From assembly GCF_000419445.1 (NCBI RefSeq), contig NZ_AULK01000001.1, forward strand, positions 248,001 to 312,000: a stretch of DNA of 64,000 nucleotides. Direction: 5' to 3'. Position numbers and translations under genes: made by a program. The notes beneath the pieces are model-generated. The model was given only the letters and a program-made list of their open reading frames with translations, did not search any database and had not been told where the DNA came from. Numbering within the stretch: the first letter of the stretch is position 1; every line of letters starts with the position of its first letter. Source of the DNA: Gryllotalpicola ginsengisoli DSM 22003 (lineage in GTDB: Bacteria; Actinomycetota; Actinomycetes; Actinomycetales; Microbacteriaceae). Shown in pieces: positions 40,978 to 49,077 of this stretch.

Positions 40978-43632
40978 CTAACCTGCCAGCGCGCCCGCGA
41001 CGGCGGCGAGCGCCGCGTCCGCGGCCTGCGCGTCGCTGCCGCCGCCTTGCGCGAAGTCGTCCTTGCCGCCGCCGCGGCCCCCGAGCACTCCGGCGGCGAC
41101 GCCGACGAGGGATCCGGCCTTCGCACCCGCCTCGCGGGCCGCCGCGTTGGTCGCCACGACGACGAGAGGCCGTTCCCCGACCGTCGCGACGAGCGCGACG
41201 ACCGCCGCGTCGCTGCCGAGCCGCTCGCGCACGGCCATGGCCAGGCGGCGCAGCTCGTCGCTCGAGCCGAGTGCGCCCACGTTCTGCGCGACCAGGCGCA
41301 CGGCGCCGGTGCGGGTGACCGTCTCGACGAGGCCCGGGACCTTCTCGAGCAGCTGCTTCGACTCGTAGGCGGCGATCTTCTTCTCGGCCGCCTTGAGGTT
41401 CGCCACGAGCTCCGAGATGCGCTCGGGCAGCTTCTCCCGCGGGGTCTTGAGATTCGCCGTCAGCTCGGCGACGATGGCGCGCTCGGCGGCCAGGTCGCGG
41501 AACGCGTCGATGCCGACGAGGGACTCGACGCGGCGGTTGCTGGAGCCGACCGACGACTCGCCGATGAGGTTGATCAGGCCGATCTCGGCGCTCGAGGCGA
41601 CGTGCGTGCCGCCGCACAGCTCCCGGCTCCACGGGCCGCCGATCTCGACCATGCGCACCACGTCGCCGTACTTCTCCCCGAACAGCGCCATGGCGCCGAG
41701 CGCCTTCGCGTCGGCGAGCGGCATCTCCCGCACCGTCACCGGCAAGTTGTCGCGGATCGCGTTGTTCGAGATCTCCTCGAGCTCACTGCGCGTCTCGGGC
41801 GACAGCGGCTTGTTCCAGGAGAAGTCGAGGCGCAGATAACCGGCCTTGTTGTACGAACCGGACTGGTGCGCGTTCGGGCCGAGCAGCTGGCGCAGCGCGG
41901 CGTGCACGATGTGGGTGCCGGAGTGCGCCTGGTTCGCACCGCGGCGGTAGTCGCGGTCGACGACGCTCGTGGCCGCGGCGCCCACCGACACCTCGCCCAC
42001 CTTGACGCGCACGGTGTGGCTGATCAGTCCGCGCACGGGGCGCTGCACGTCGAGCACCTCGAGCTCGAAGCCGGAGCCGACGATGGCGCCCTGGTCGGCG
42101 TCCTGGCCGCCCGACTCGGCGTACAGCGAGGTCTCCTTCAGGATCACCTCGGCGATCTGGCCCTCGCCCGCGGCGGCGACCGGGCGGCCGTCGACGATGA
42201 TGCCGAGCACCTCGGATTCGGTCTCGAACTCGGTGTACCCGGTGAACACGGTCTCGCCCAGCGAGCGGAACGGGCTGTACACCGAGAGGTCGGCGATCGC
42301 GCCCTTCTTCGCCTTCGCGTCGGCCTTGGCCCGCGCCCGCTGCTCCTGCATGAGCCGGTCGAAGGCCTCGCGGTCGACCGTGAGGCCGGCCTCGTCGGCG
42401 ATCTCCAGGGTCAGGTCGATCGGGAAGCCCCAGGTGTCGTGCAGGAGGAACGCCGTGTCGCCCGGCAGCGACGTCTTGCCCGCCGCCTTGGTCTCGGCGA
42501 CCGCGGTGTCGAGGATCGTCGTGCCGCCCTCGAGGGTGCGCAGGAACGTCTCCTCCTCGGCGAGGGCGGTGTGCGAGATGCGCTCGTAGTCCGACTGCAC
42601 CTCGGGGTAGGCATCCTTCATCGCGTCCCGCGACGCGGCGAACAGCTCGGGGAACGTCGCGGTGTCCACCCCCATCAGCCGCATCGCGCGCACCGTGCGG
42701 CGCAGCAGCCGGCGCAGCACGTAGCCGCGCCCGTCGTTCGAGGGGGTGACGCCGTCGCCGATGAGCATGAGGGAGCTGCGCACGTGGTCGGCGACGACCC
42801 GCAGGCGCACGTCGTCGTCGTGGTCGGCGCCGTAGCGCTTGCCGGCGATCTCGGCGGCGCGGTCGAGGACCGGGCGCACCTGGTCGGTCTCGTAGATGTT
42901 CTCGACGCCCTGCTTGATGAAGGCGACGCGCTCGAGACCGGAGCCGGTGTCGATGTTCTTCTTCGGCAGCTCGCCGACGATCTCGAAGTCGATCTTCGAG
43001 CGCACGTCCGAGATCAGGTACTGCATGAAGACGAGGTTCCAGATCTCGACGTAGCGGTCGTCGTCGGTCGCGGGCCCCCCGTCGATGCCGTATGCGGGGC
43101 CGCGGTCGAAGAAGATCTCGGAGCAGGGGCCGGCGGGGCCGGGCTGCCCGGTCGACCAGTAGTTCGTGTCGCGGCCGAGGCGCTGGATGCGGCTGGGGCT
43201 CGCGCCGACCTTCAGCCACTCCTGGTAGGCCTCGTCGTCGTCTTCGTAGATGGTGAACCAGAGGTCCTTCTCGTCGAAGCCGAGACCGCCCTTCGACTCC
43301 TCGGTCAGCAGCAGCTCCCACGCATAGCGGATCGCGCCGTCCTTGAAGTAGTCGCCGAACGACCAGTTCCCCAGCATCTGGAAGAAGGTGCCGTGGCGCG
43401 GCGTCTTGCCGACCTCTTCGATGTCGAGGGTGCGCACGCACTTCTGCACGTCGGCCACGCGCGGGAACGGGGCCGGCTCCACCCCCGTCAGGTACGGCAC
43501 CCACGGCACCATGCCGGCGATCGTGAACATCAGCGACGGGTCGTCGCTGATCAGCGACGCGGATGGCACGATCGTGTGGTCGCGCGACGCGAAGAAGTCG
43601 AGGAAACGGCGGTGGATCTCAGCGGTCTGCAT
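40978..43632 (-). CDS. alaS: Alanyl-tRNA synthetase
   Basis: Charges tRNA-Ala and edits Ser/Gly errors. The 884-residue class II enzyme begins MQTAEIHRRFLDFFASRDH. Motif 2 lies around GTFFQMLGNWSFGDYFK, and the editing-site zinc ligands are in AHSGTHIVHA and LCGGTHVA. The C-terminal Ala/Gly-rich DHHA1 domain ends the protein. It is normally followed by ruvX and mltG in actinobacteria, as here. Confidence 0.98.
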   Translation of the reverse strand: MQTAEIHRRFLDFFASRDHTIVPSASLISDDPSLMFTIAGMVPWVPYLTGVEPAPFPRVADVQKCVRTLDIEEVGKTPRHGTFFQMLGNWSFGDYFKDGAIRYAWELLLTEESKGGLGFDEKDLWFTIYEDDDEAYQEWLKVGASPSRIQRLGRDTNYWSTGQPGPAGPCSEIFFDRGPAYGIDGGPATDDDRYVEIWNLVFMQYLISDVRSKIDFEIVGELPKKNIDTGSGLERVAFIKQGVENIYETDQVRPVLDRAAEIAGKRYGADHDDDVRLRVVADHVRSSLMLIGDGVTPSNDGRGYVLRRLLRRTVRAMRLMGVDTATFPELFAASRDAMKDAYPEVQSDYERISHTALAEEETFLRTLEGGTTILDTAVAETKAAGKTSLPGDTAFLLHDTWGFPIDLTLEIADEAGLTVDREAFDRLMQEQRARAKADAKAKKGAIADLSVYSPFRSLGETVFTGYTEFETESEVLGIIVDGRPVAAAGEGQIAEVILKETSLYAESGGQDADQGAIVGSGFELEVLDVQRPVRGLISHTVRVKVGEVSVGAAATSVVDRDYRRGANQAHSGTHIVHAALRQLLGPNAHQSGSYNKAGYLRLDFSWNKPLSPETRSELEEISNNAIRDNLPVTVREMPLADAKALGAMALFGEKYGDVVRMVEIGGPWSRELCGGTHVASSAEIGLINLIGESSVGSSNRRVESLVGIDAFRDLAAERAIVAELTANLKTPREKLPERISELVANLKAAEKKIAAYESKQLLEKVPGLVETVTRTGAVRLVAQNVGALGSSDELRRLAMAVRERLGSDAAVVALVATVGERPLVVVATNAAAREAGAKAGSLVGVAAGVLGGRGGGKDDFAQGGGSDAQAADAALAAVAGALAG

Positions 43633-43657
43633 CGAAGGGGGCTTCTACCTGGTTCTG

Positions 43658-43840
43658 TCAGTCGTTGTTGCGCAGTTCGGCCTCACGGGCGTGATACCCG
43701 TCCGCCACGGCGGCGCCGAAATCGCGGGCCTTGGCCTCGAGGTCGGAGAAGAAGCGCTTGCCCTGCTCGGTCTTGTTGGCCTGGTGGGCGGCGACGAAAC
43801 CCAGCGCGACGCCGAGCACGAACGCGAAGAAGGTCTTCAT
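43658..43840 (-). CDS. Small single-pass membrane protein
   Basis: A 60-residue peptide: one N-terminal helix, KTFFAFVLGVALGFVAA, followed by a charged cytoplasmic helix, HQANKTEQGKRFFSDLEAKARDF, and a short tail. No named family is known to me. The ATG at 43840 has GGAG six bases upstream, and the gene sits 25 bases before alaS. The form recalls small membrane-tethered coiled-coil peptides. Real by context and ribosome binding site; function unknown. Confidence 0.72.
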   Translation of the reverse strand: MKTFFAFVLGVALGFVAAHQANKTEQGKRFFSDLEAKARDFGAAVADGYHAREAELRNND

Positions 43841-43944
43841 GGTGTTCTCCGTGAGATCGGTGGTTAACAGCCAGAGAGCGGGGGCCCGTGGGCACCCCGC
43901 TCTCCAGACTATCGGTAGCCGTGCTGGCTGACGCCGCACTGTCG

Positions 43945-44038
43945 AGCGCCGCCGCTTCGGCGGCGCGGGTACGCGACCCTAGCGGTCTGTATTTTCAAGC
44001 GCCGCCGCTTCGGCGGCGCGGGTACGCGACCCTAGCGG
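43945..44038. repeat. Tandem 41-base repeat carrying a hairpin at the rpsD 3' end
   Basis: Copies at 43945-43985 and 43998-44038 are identical over 41 bases with a 53-base period. Each contains the perfect 9-bp stem GCGCCGCCG-CTT-CGGCGGCGC. The second copy includes the rpsD stop and last Arg codon; the first repeats that segment downstream. The hairpins probably serve as the rpsD terminator, though no U-tract is present. Confidence 0.85.
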
Positions 44039-44655
44039 GCCGCGTAGTACTCGACGACCAGCTGGGTCTCGCACTGGATCGGCACCTCGGCGCGCTTGGG
44101 GGCGCGCACCAGGCGGGCCTGCAGCTTGTCGAGCTCGACCTCGAGGTAGCCGGGGGTCTTGGGCAGCACGTCGACGTGACCGCCGGCGGCGGCGACCTGG
44201 AACGGCTCGGTGCCCTCCGAACGGGCCTTGACGTGGATGAGCTGGCCCGGCTTCACACGGAAGGAGGGGCGGTCGACGATCTTGCCGTCGACGAGGATGT
44301 GGCGGTGCACGACGAACTGGCGGGCCTGCGCGGTGGTGCGGGCGAAGCCGGCGCGCAGCACGAGGGCGTCCAGGCGGGTCTCGAGGATCTCGACCAGGTT
44401 GTCACCGGTCATGCCGCCCTTGCGGTGCGCCTCGTTGAAGGTGATGCGCAGCTGCTTCTCACCGAGGCCGTACTGGGCGCGCAGGCGCTGCTTCTCGCGC
44501 AGACGGACGGCGTAGTCGGAGTCGGCCTTGCGCTTGGTGCGGCCGTGCTCGCCGGGGGCGTACGGGCGCTTCTCCATGTAGCGCGCGGCCTTCGGGGTCA
44601 GGGCGACGCCGAGCGCGCGGGAGAGGCGGGTCTTGCTACGTGACTGCGAGGACAC
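44032..44655 (-). CDS. rpsD: 30S ribosomal protein S4, zinc-free form
   Basis: Primary binder of 16S rRNA and an early assembly protein. 207 residues. The N-terminus lacks the four cysteines of the zinc form (SKTRLSRALGVALTPKAARYMEK), so this is the C-minus version. The S4 RNA-binding domain is around RLDALVLRAGFARTTAQARQFVVHRHILVDGK. It is a stand-alone gene outside the alpha operon. GTG start with AAAGGAACC upstream and a hairpin in the leader. Confidence 0.97.
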   Translation of the reverse strand: MSSQSRSKTRLSRALGVALTPKAARYMEKRPYAPGEHGRTKRKADSDYAVRLREKQRLRAQYGLGEKQLRITFNEAHRKGGMTGDNLVEILETRLDALVLRAGFARTTAQARQFVVHRHILVDGKIVDRPSFRVKPGQLIHVKARSEGTEPFQVAAAGGHVDVLPKTPGYLEVELDKLQARLVRAPKRAEVPIQCETQLVVEYYAAR

Positions 44656-44692
44656 GTGGTTCCTTTCGATTCTGTGATCTCACGATGGAGCG

Positions 44693-44711
44693 CGTGCGCC
44701 CTGGGCGCACG
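44693..44711 (-). promoter_or_regulatory. Hairpin in the rpsD leader
   Basis: CGTGCGCC-CTG-GGCGCACG, a perfect 8-bp stem with a 3-base loop, 37 bases before the rpsD GTG. It could be an S4 autoregulatory site or simply part of the rarA terminator pair; the sequence does not decide. Confidence 0.4.
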
Positions 44712-44714
44712 TGA

Positions 44715-44736
44715 ACCGCCCGACTCTGCGGGCGGT
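44715..44736 (-). terminator. Hairpin after rarA
   Basis: ACCGCCCG (44715-44722) pairs with CGGGCGGT (44729-44736), 6-base loop, 79 bases beyond the rarA stop. Followed by TTCACG, no long U-tract. The likely end of the rarA transcript. Confidence 0.45.
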
Positions 44737-44815
44737 CATCGTCTAATGGGATTCGGCGGCACGGCGCGAAGCGCTCATGCAACCACGCAAGCTTACCAGA
44801 GGCGACGGATGCCTC

Positions 44816-46138
44816 TCACCGTCGCCGGATGATCCGCTTCAGCTTCTCCCACCTGGCGGCGATCTCGCGCTCGTGGCCGTGCTCGGTCGGCTGGTAGTAC
44901 TCGGCGTTCTTGATGGGATCGGGCAGGTACTGCTGGGCGACGACCCCGAGCTCGTCGTCGTGCGGGTACACGTAGCCCTTGCCGTGCCCGAGCCGCTTCG
45001 CGCCGGGATAGTGCGCGTCGCGCAGGTGCTTCGGCACCCGGCCGCCGCGGCCGGCGCGCACGTCGGCGATCGCGGCGTCGAGCGCCAGGTAGGCGGCATT
45101 CGACTTGGGGGCGGATGCGAGGTGCACCGTCGCCTGCGCGAGCGGGATGCGCCCCTCCGGCATGCCGATGAACTGCACCGCGTCGGCGGCGGCGACCGCG
45201 ACGCCGAGCGCGGTCGGGTCCGCCATGCCGATGTCCTCCGACGCGGACACGATCAGCCGGCGCGCGATGAAGCGCGGGTCCTCCCCCGCCTCGATCATGC
45301 GCGCGAGGTAGTGCAGGGCGGCGTCGACGTCGGAGCCGCGGATCGACTTGATGAACGCGCTGATCACGTCGTAGTGCTCGTCGCCGTCGCGGTCGTAGCG
45401 CAGCAGCGCGCGGTCGACGGCGCGCGAGACCATCTCGGCGGTGATGGTGTCCTGCTGTTCGCTGTCGGCGGTGACCGACGCGGCCTCGAGCGCGGTCAGC
45501 GCCCGGCGGGCGTCGCCGGAGGCGAGCTGGATCAGCGCGCTGCGCGCCTCGGCCTCGAGCCGGAAGCGCCCGCCGAGCCCGCGCGGGTCGGAGACCGCGC
45601 GATCCACGAGCACGCCCAGGTCGTCGTCGGAGAGCGGTTCGAGGGTGAGCAGCAGGGAGCGGGACAGCAATGGCGAGATCACCGAGAAGGACGGGTTCTC
45701 GGTGGTCGCCGCGACGAGGATGACCCAGCCGTTCTCGACGCCGGGCAGCAGCGCGTCCTGCTGGGCCTTGGTGAAGCGGTGGATCTCGTCGAGGAACAGC
45801 ACGGTGGAGATGCCGTAGAGGTCGCGGTTGCTCATCGCCTCCTCCATGACCCCGCGCACGTCCTTGACGCCGGCGGTGACGGCGGAGAGTTCGACGAAGC
45901 GACGGCCCGAGGAGTGGGCGATGGCCTGGGCGAGCGTGGTCTTGCCCGTCCCGGGCGGGCCCCAGAGGATCACGGACACCGAGCCGCGCTCCCCCGTCTT
46001 GTCGCTCGCGAGCGCGCGCAGCGGCGAGCCCGGGGTGAGCAGGTGCCGCTGCCCGGCGACCTCGTCGAGGCTCTTCGGGCGCATGCGCACCGCGAGCGGG
46101 GTCGCCCCGGTGTGCAGCCCGACCCGCGCGTCCGTCAT
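44816..46138 (-). CDS. rarA: Replication-associated recombination AAA+ ATPase RarA
   Basis: Clamp-loader-like ATPase acting at stalled forks. The 440-residue MgsA/RarA family protein has Walker [13 protein letters not shown], Walker [16 protein letters not shown], the sensor ATTENPSFS and the C-terminal tetramerisation domain with [20 protein letters not shown] start at the ATG at 46138 (MTDARVGL). The open frame extends 52 codons upstream, but a TATTCT -10 box seven bases before this ATG implies a leaderless transcript. Confidence 0.95.
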   Translation of the reverse strand: MTDARVGLHTGATPLAVRMRPKSLDEVAGQRHLLTPGSPLRALASDKTGERGSVSVILWGPPGTGKTTLAQAIAHSSGRRFVELSAVTAGVKDVRGVMEEAMSNRDLYGISTVLFLDEIHRFTKAQQDALLPGVENGWVILVAATTENPSFSVISPLLSRSLLLTLEPLSDDDLGVLVDRAVSDPRGLGGRFRLEAEARSALIQLASGDARRALTALEAASVTADSEQQDTITAEMVSRAVDRALLRYDRDGDEHYDVISAFIKSIRGSDVDAALHYLARMIEAGEDPRFIARRLIVSASEDIGMADPTALGVAVAAADAVQFIGMPEGRIPLAQATVHLASAPKSNAAYLALDAAIADVRAGRGGRVPKHLRDAHYPGAKRLGHGKGYVYPHDDELGVVAQQYLPDPIKNAEYYQPTEHGHEREIAARWEKLKRIIRRR

Positions 46139-46151
46139 GCGAACAAGAATA
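46139..46151 (-). promoter_or_regulatory. Leaderless promoter of rarA
   Basis: TATTCT (complement of 46146-46151) ends seven bases before the rarA ATG, with no ribosome binding site. Confidence 0.55.
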
Positions 46152-46224
46152 CGAGTCGGCGGTGACACGGCGGTCACGCATCCGTCGTGGCGCACGTGAT
46201 TCACGCTCGCATCACGCGACCCGA

Positions 46225-46230
46225 TAAAGT
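46225..46230 (+). promoter_or_regulatory. Putative -10 box of the cyclophilin gene
   Basis: TAAAGT, 29 bases before the TTG start, giving a leader of about 22 bases that contains AAAGGA. A weak TTCACG lies 19 bases upstream. The divergent partner is the rarA promoter. Confidence 0.35.
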
Positions 46231-46259
46231 GCGAGCCGACGACGCGAAAGGATCGCAGC

Positions 46260-47120
46260 TTGGCCCCCTCGAAGAACGACCGCGAAGCCCGCATCGCCCG
46301 CGAGCGCCTGCGCGCCTACCAGGCCCGCCAAGCGGTGCACGAGCGCGGTAAGAAGCGCCGGCGCCGGGACAACTGGATCGCGGGGATCGCCGTCGTCGTC
46401 GTGGCCGCAGCCGCGGTCGCGCTGCAGCTGACCTACTTCGGCGTCGGGCCGGGTGCGCCGAAGGCGAAGTCGACGTCGGCGCCGAGCTCCTCGGCCTCGC
46501 CCACTCCGAGCCCCACCACGTCGGGCTCGGTGCCCTCGAAGAGCATCGCGAAGAACCGCACCTGGACCGGCACGCTCACGCTCAACAAGAACGTGAAGCT
46601 GGGCGTCAAGCTCGACGGCAAGGCGGCGCCGCAGGCCGTCTCGTCGACCATCTCTCTGGTGCAGTCCGGCTTCTACATCGGCACGGTGTGCCATCGCCTG
46701 ACCAACGCCGACACGTTCAAGGTGCTCCAGTGCGGCGGCGCGAAGACCGTCGCCGACGGGCCGACCGGCGGTCCGGGGTACAGCTACGGCCCGATCGAGA
46801 ACGCCCCGAAGACGATCTCCGGGTCGAAGACGGACAGCAACCCGTACGGCTCGGCGAAGTACAAGGCCGGCACCATCGCCATGGCGCGCAGCTCCGGCGA
46901 CGCGAACAGCATGGGCAGCCAGTTCTTCATCGTCTACGGCGACACGACCATCCCGAACGACGCGGCCGGCGGCTACACCGTGATCGGCACCGTGACGAGC
47001 GGGCTCGACCAGCTGGTGTCCAAGATCGCCGACAAGGGCCTCACCCCCTCCGACTCGTCGACCCCGAACGACGGCACGCCGAAGGTCGCGACCAAGATCA
47101 CCGCGTTCACCCTCAAGTAG
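46260..47120 (+). CDS. Membrane-anchored cyclophilin-type peptidyl-prolyl isomerase
   Basis: A 286-residue protein with a basic cytoplasmic N-terminus, a signal-anchor helix (about 39-60), a Ser/Thr/Pro-rich linker (about 68-92) and an extracytoplasmic cyclophilin domain. The domain shows [47 protein letters not shown] and [14 protein letters not shown]. The usual catalytic Arg of the FHR motif is present as CHR, and the QFFI segment is intact. It presumably folds secreted proteins. TTG start with AAAGGA eight bases upstream. Confidence 0.92.
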   Translation: MAPSKNDREARIARERLRAYQARQAVHERGKKRRRRDNWIAGIAVVVVAAAAVALQLTYFGVGPGAPKAKSTSAPSSSASPTPSPTTSGSVPSKSIAKNRTWTGTLTLNKNVKLGVKLDGKAAPQAVSSTISLVQSGFYIGTVCHRLTNADTFKVLQCGGAKTVADGPTGGPGYSYGPIENAPKTISGSKTDSNPYGSAKYKAGTIAMARSSGDANSMGSQFFIVYGDTTIPNDAAGGYTVIGTVTSGLDQLVSKIADKGLTPSDSSTPNDGTPKVATKITAFTLK

Positions 47121-47158
47121 CGCGCCCCCGGTCCGTCGCCGCCCGGGCGCCCGTGCAA

Positions 47159-47164
47159 TAGGCT
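47159..47164 (+). promoter_or_regulatory. Putative -10 box of the DUF349 gene
   Basis: TAGGCT in the gap after the cyclophilin gene. Transcription would begin near 47172, two bases before an in-frame GTG at 47174 and about 53 before the preferred TTG. Confidence 0.4.
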
Positions 47165-47224
47165 GCACGGAGAGTGTCAGCATCGGCCGCGGGCTCGGCC
47201 GATCCGTTCGCAAGGTGGAGCATC

Positions 47225-48448
47225 TTGTCCAATCCGAATCCGTGGGGCCGCGTGGCCGAAGACGGCACCGTGTATGTGCGCGAGGGCGACGGGGAGCGCG
47301 CCGTGGGCGAGTTCCCGGGCGCCACCCCGGAAGAGGCGCTGGCCTACTTCGAGCGCAAGTACGCGGACCTCGCGGGCCAGGTCGGGTTGCTCGAGCAGCG
47401 CGCCCGGCGCGGCGCCCCGGCGGCGGACATCGCCAAGTCGGTGGCATCGCTAAAGCAGAACGTCGTGGGCGCCAACGCCGTCGGCGACCTCGCCTCCCTC
47501 GTCGCCCGCCTCGACAAGCTCGGCGGCACCGTCGAGGAGCTGACCCAGCAGCAGACCGAGGAGGCGAAGGCCGCCATCGCCGAGGCTCTCGCCGTGCGGG
47601 AGGGCATCGTCGCCGAGGCCGAGGCCCTCGCAGCGGAGGACCCGGCCAAGACGCAGTGGAAGCGCACCAGCGCCCGGCTCGACGAGCTCTTCGCCCGCTG
47701 GCAGCAGCACCAGAAGGAGGGCCCGCGCCTGCCGAAGAACGAGGCGAACGAGCTCTGGCACCGCTTCCGCGCCGCGCGCAGCACCATCGAGCACAACCGC
47801 AAGGCGTTCTTCGCCGAGCTCGACGCCCAGCACCGCGAGGCCCGAGCCGCCAAGACGGCGCTCATCGAACGCGCGGAGGCGCTCGTCCCGCGCGGTCCCG
47901 ACGCGATTCCCGAGTACCGGGCGCTGCTCGAGGAGTGGAAGCGCGCCGGCCGCGCCGGCAAGCGCGACGACGATGCCCTGTGGGCCCGGTTCAAGGCCGC
48001 CGGCGACGCGATCTACGCCGCGAAGGCGCAGATCGATGCGGTCGAGAACGAGGAGTACCAGGCGAACCTCGAGGCGAAGCTCGCGCTGCTCGCCGAGGCG
48101 GAGCCGCTGCTGAACGCGACCGACCGCGACAGCGCCAAGGCCAAGCTGCTCGACATCCAGACCCGCTGGGACCAGATCGGGCGGGTGCCGCGCGACCAGG
48201 TGCGCCAGATCGAGGACCGGCTGCGGCGCGTCGAGGCGGCCGTCCGCAAACTCGACGAGGAGCACTGGCGGGCCAACAACCCCGAGAAGCAGGCGCGCAG
48301 CGCGGGTCTCGCCGCCCAGCTCAGCGAGGCGATCGAGCGGCTCGAGGCCGAGTTGGCCGAGGCGCAGGCCGCCGGGGACGCCAAGGCGGTCGCGGAGGCG
48401 CAGGAGGCCATCGAAGCCCGCCGCGCCTGGCTGAACGCGCTGCGTTAG
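47225..48448 (+). CDS. DUF349 coiled-coil protein
   Basis: A 407-residue, almost wholly helical, charged protein. After a short N-terminal segment (NPWGRVAEDGTVYV), DUF349 units repeat through the body, each with a W-x-RF type core: LFARWQQHQKEGP, LWHRFRAARSTIEHNR, LLEEWKRAG...LWARFKAAGDAIY and IQTRWDQIGRVP. Cytoplasmic, probably a nucleic-acid or ribosome-associated scaffold; the role is not established. I prefer the TTG at 47225 (AAGGTGGAG upstream). A GTG at 47174 would add 17 residues and would suit a leaderless start. Confidence 0.88.
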   Translation: MSNPNPWGRVAEDGTVYVREGDGERAVGEFPGATPEEALAYFERKYADLAGQVGLLEQRARRGAPAADIAKSVASLKQNVVGANAVGDLASLVARLDKLGGTVEELTQQQTEEAKAAIAEALAVREGIVAEAEALAAEDPAKTQWKRTSARLDELFARWQQHQKEGPRLPKNEANELWHRFRAARSTIEHNRKAFFAELDAQHREARAAKTALIERAEALVPRGPDAIPEYRALLEEWKRAGRAGKRDDDALWARFKAAGDAIYAAKAQIDAVENEEYQANLEAKLALLAEAEPLLNATDRDSAKAKLLDIQTRWDQIGRVPRDQVRQIEDRLRRVEAAVRKLDEEHWRANNPEKQARSAGLAAQLSEAIERLEAELAEAQAAGDAKAVAEAQEAIEARRAWLNALR

Positions 48449-48511
48449 CCGTTCTCCACAGCGGCGTCGGGCCGCGGCCGCGGCCGCGGGCGCCCGGGGC
48501 ACCATGTCGGG
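48449..48511. other. Self-complementary GC tract between genes
   Basis: A 63-base gap holding GCCGCGGCCGCGGCCGCGGG (about 48469-48488), which can fold on itself in several registers. Possibly a terminator for the DUF349 gene; no clear promoter for the next gene. Confidence 0.35.
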
Positions 48512-49051
48512 ATGCGAATGCCCGCGGTGCTCACCCGCCACGACCTCCCCGTCGCCGAGCTGTCGGCGCTGCTGCTCGACGGCGACGCGTTCCCGCTCGA
48601 CGAGGCGGTCATCGTCGTCGACGAACCCGACTGGCCGGCCAGCCGCGCCCGGGCGCTGACCGGGGTGCTGGGGCCGCGGCTGATCGCCGAGCGCGACTCG
48701 GCGCTGTGGGTGCACGGATGCCTGCCGCATCCGCCCCTCACGCACACGGCCGCCCTCCCCCGCGAGCTGCGCGGGCTGCGTCTCGTGCCCACGCCGCGCG
48801 TCGGCGTGCGAGAGGTCGTCATCTCGGACGCCGAGGTGATCGAGCTGGAGGGCCTGCGACTGACCTCGCCCGCCCGCACCCTGCTCGACCTGGCCCAGCA
48901 GCCCGTGCTCGCACCGCAGGTCGCCTCCGGGGCGAGGCGGCTGGCCGGCTCCCCCGGCGTCACCGATGCCGCGGTCGAGCTGCTGCGCTCGCTCGGCCGG
49001 GTGCCGGGCAAGGCCCGCGCCCTGCGCACGATCGGCGAATGGTCGCGCTGA
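48512..49051 (+). CDS. AbiEi-like antitoxin C-terminal domain protein, orphan
   Basis: A 179-residue soluble protein. SALWVHGCLPHPP, GLRLVPTPRVGVREVV and especially VIELEGLRLTSPARTLLDLAQQP follow the pattern of the AbiEi-family antitoxin C-terminal domain. The N-terminal winged helix usual for AbiEi is missing or unrecognisable, and no AbiEii nucleotidyltransferase toxin is nearby. Relatives with this motif are common single genes in Microbacteriaceae, so a toxin-antitoxin role is doubtful. It converges with relA, 26 bases apart. Confidence 0.62.
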   Translation: MRMPAVLTRHDLPVAELSALLLDGDAFPLDEAVIVVDEPDWPASRARALTGVLGPRLIAERDSALWVHGCLPHPPLTHTAALPRELRGLRLVPTPRVGVREVVISDAEVIELEGLRLTSPARTLLDLAQQPVLAPQVASGARRLAGSPGVTDAAVELLRSLGRVPGKARALRTIGEWSR

Positions 49052-49077
49052 CCGGAGCCGACCGGCGCCGACGCGCG

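Noticed and set aside
44656-44815. tRNA-like folding in the rpsD-rarA gap
   Set aside because: Two independent GC hairpins are present, but no anticodon arm, T-loop GTTCRA or CCA-type acceptor stem can be formed.
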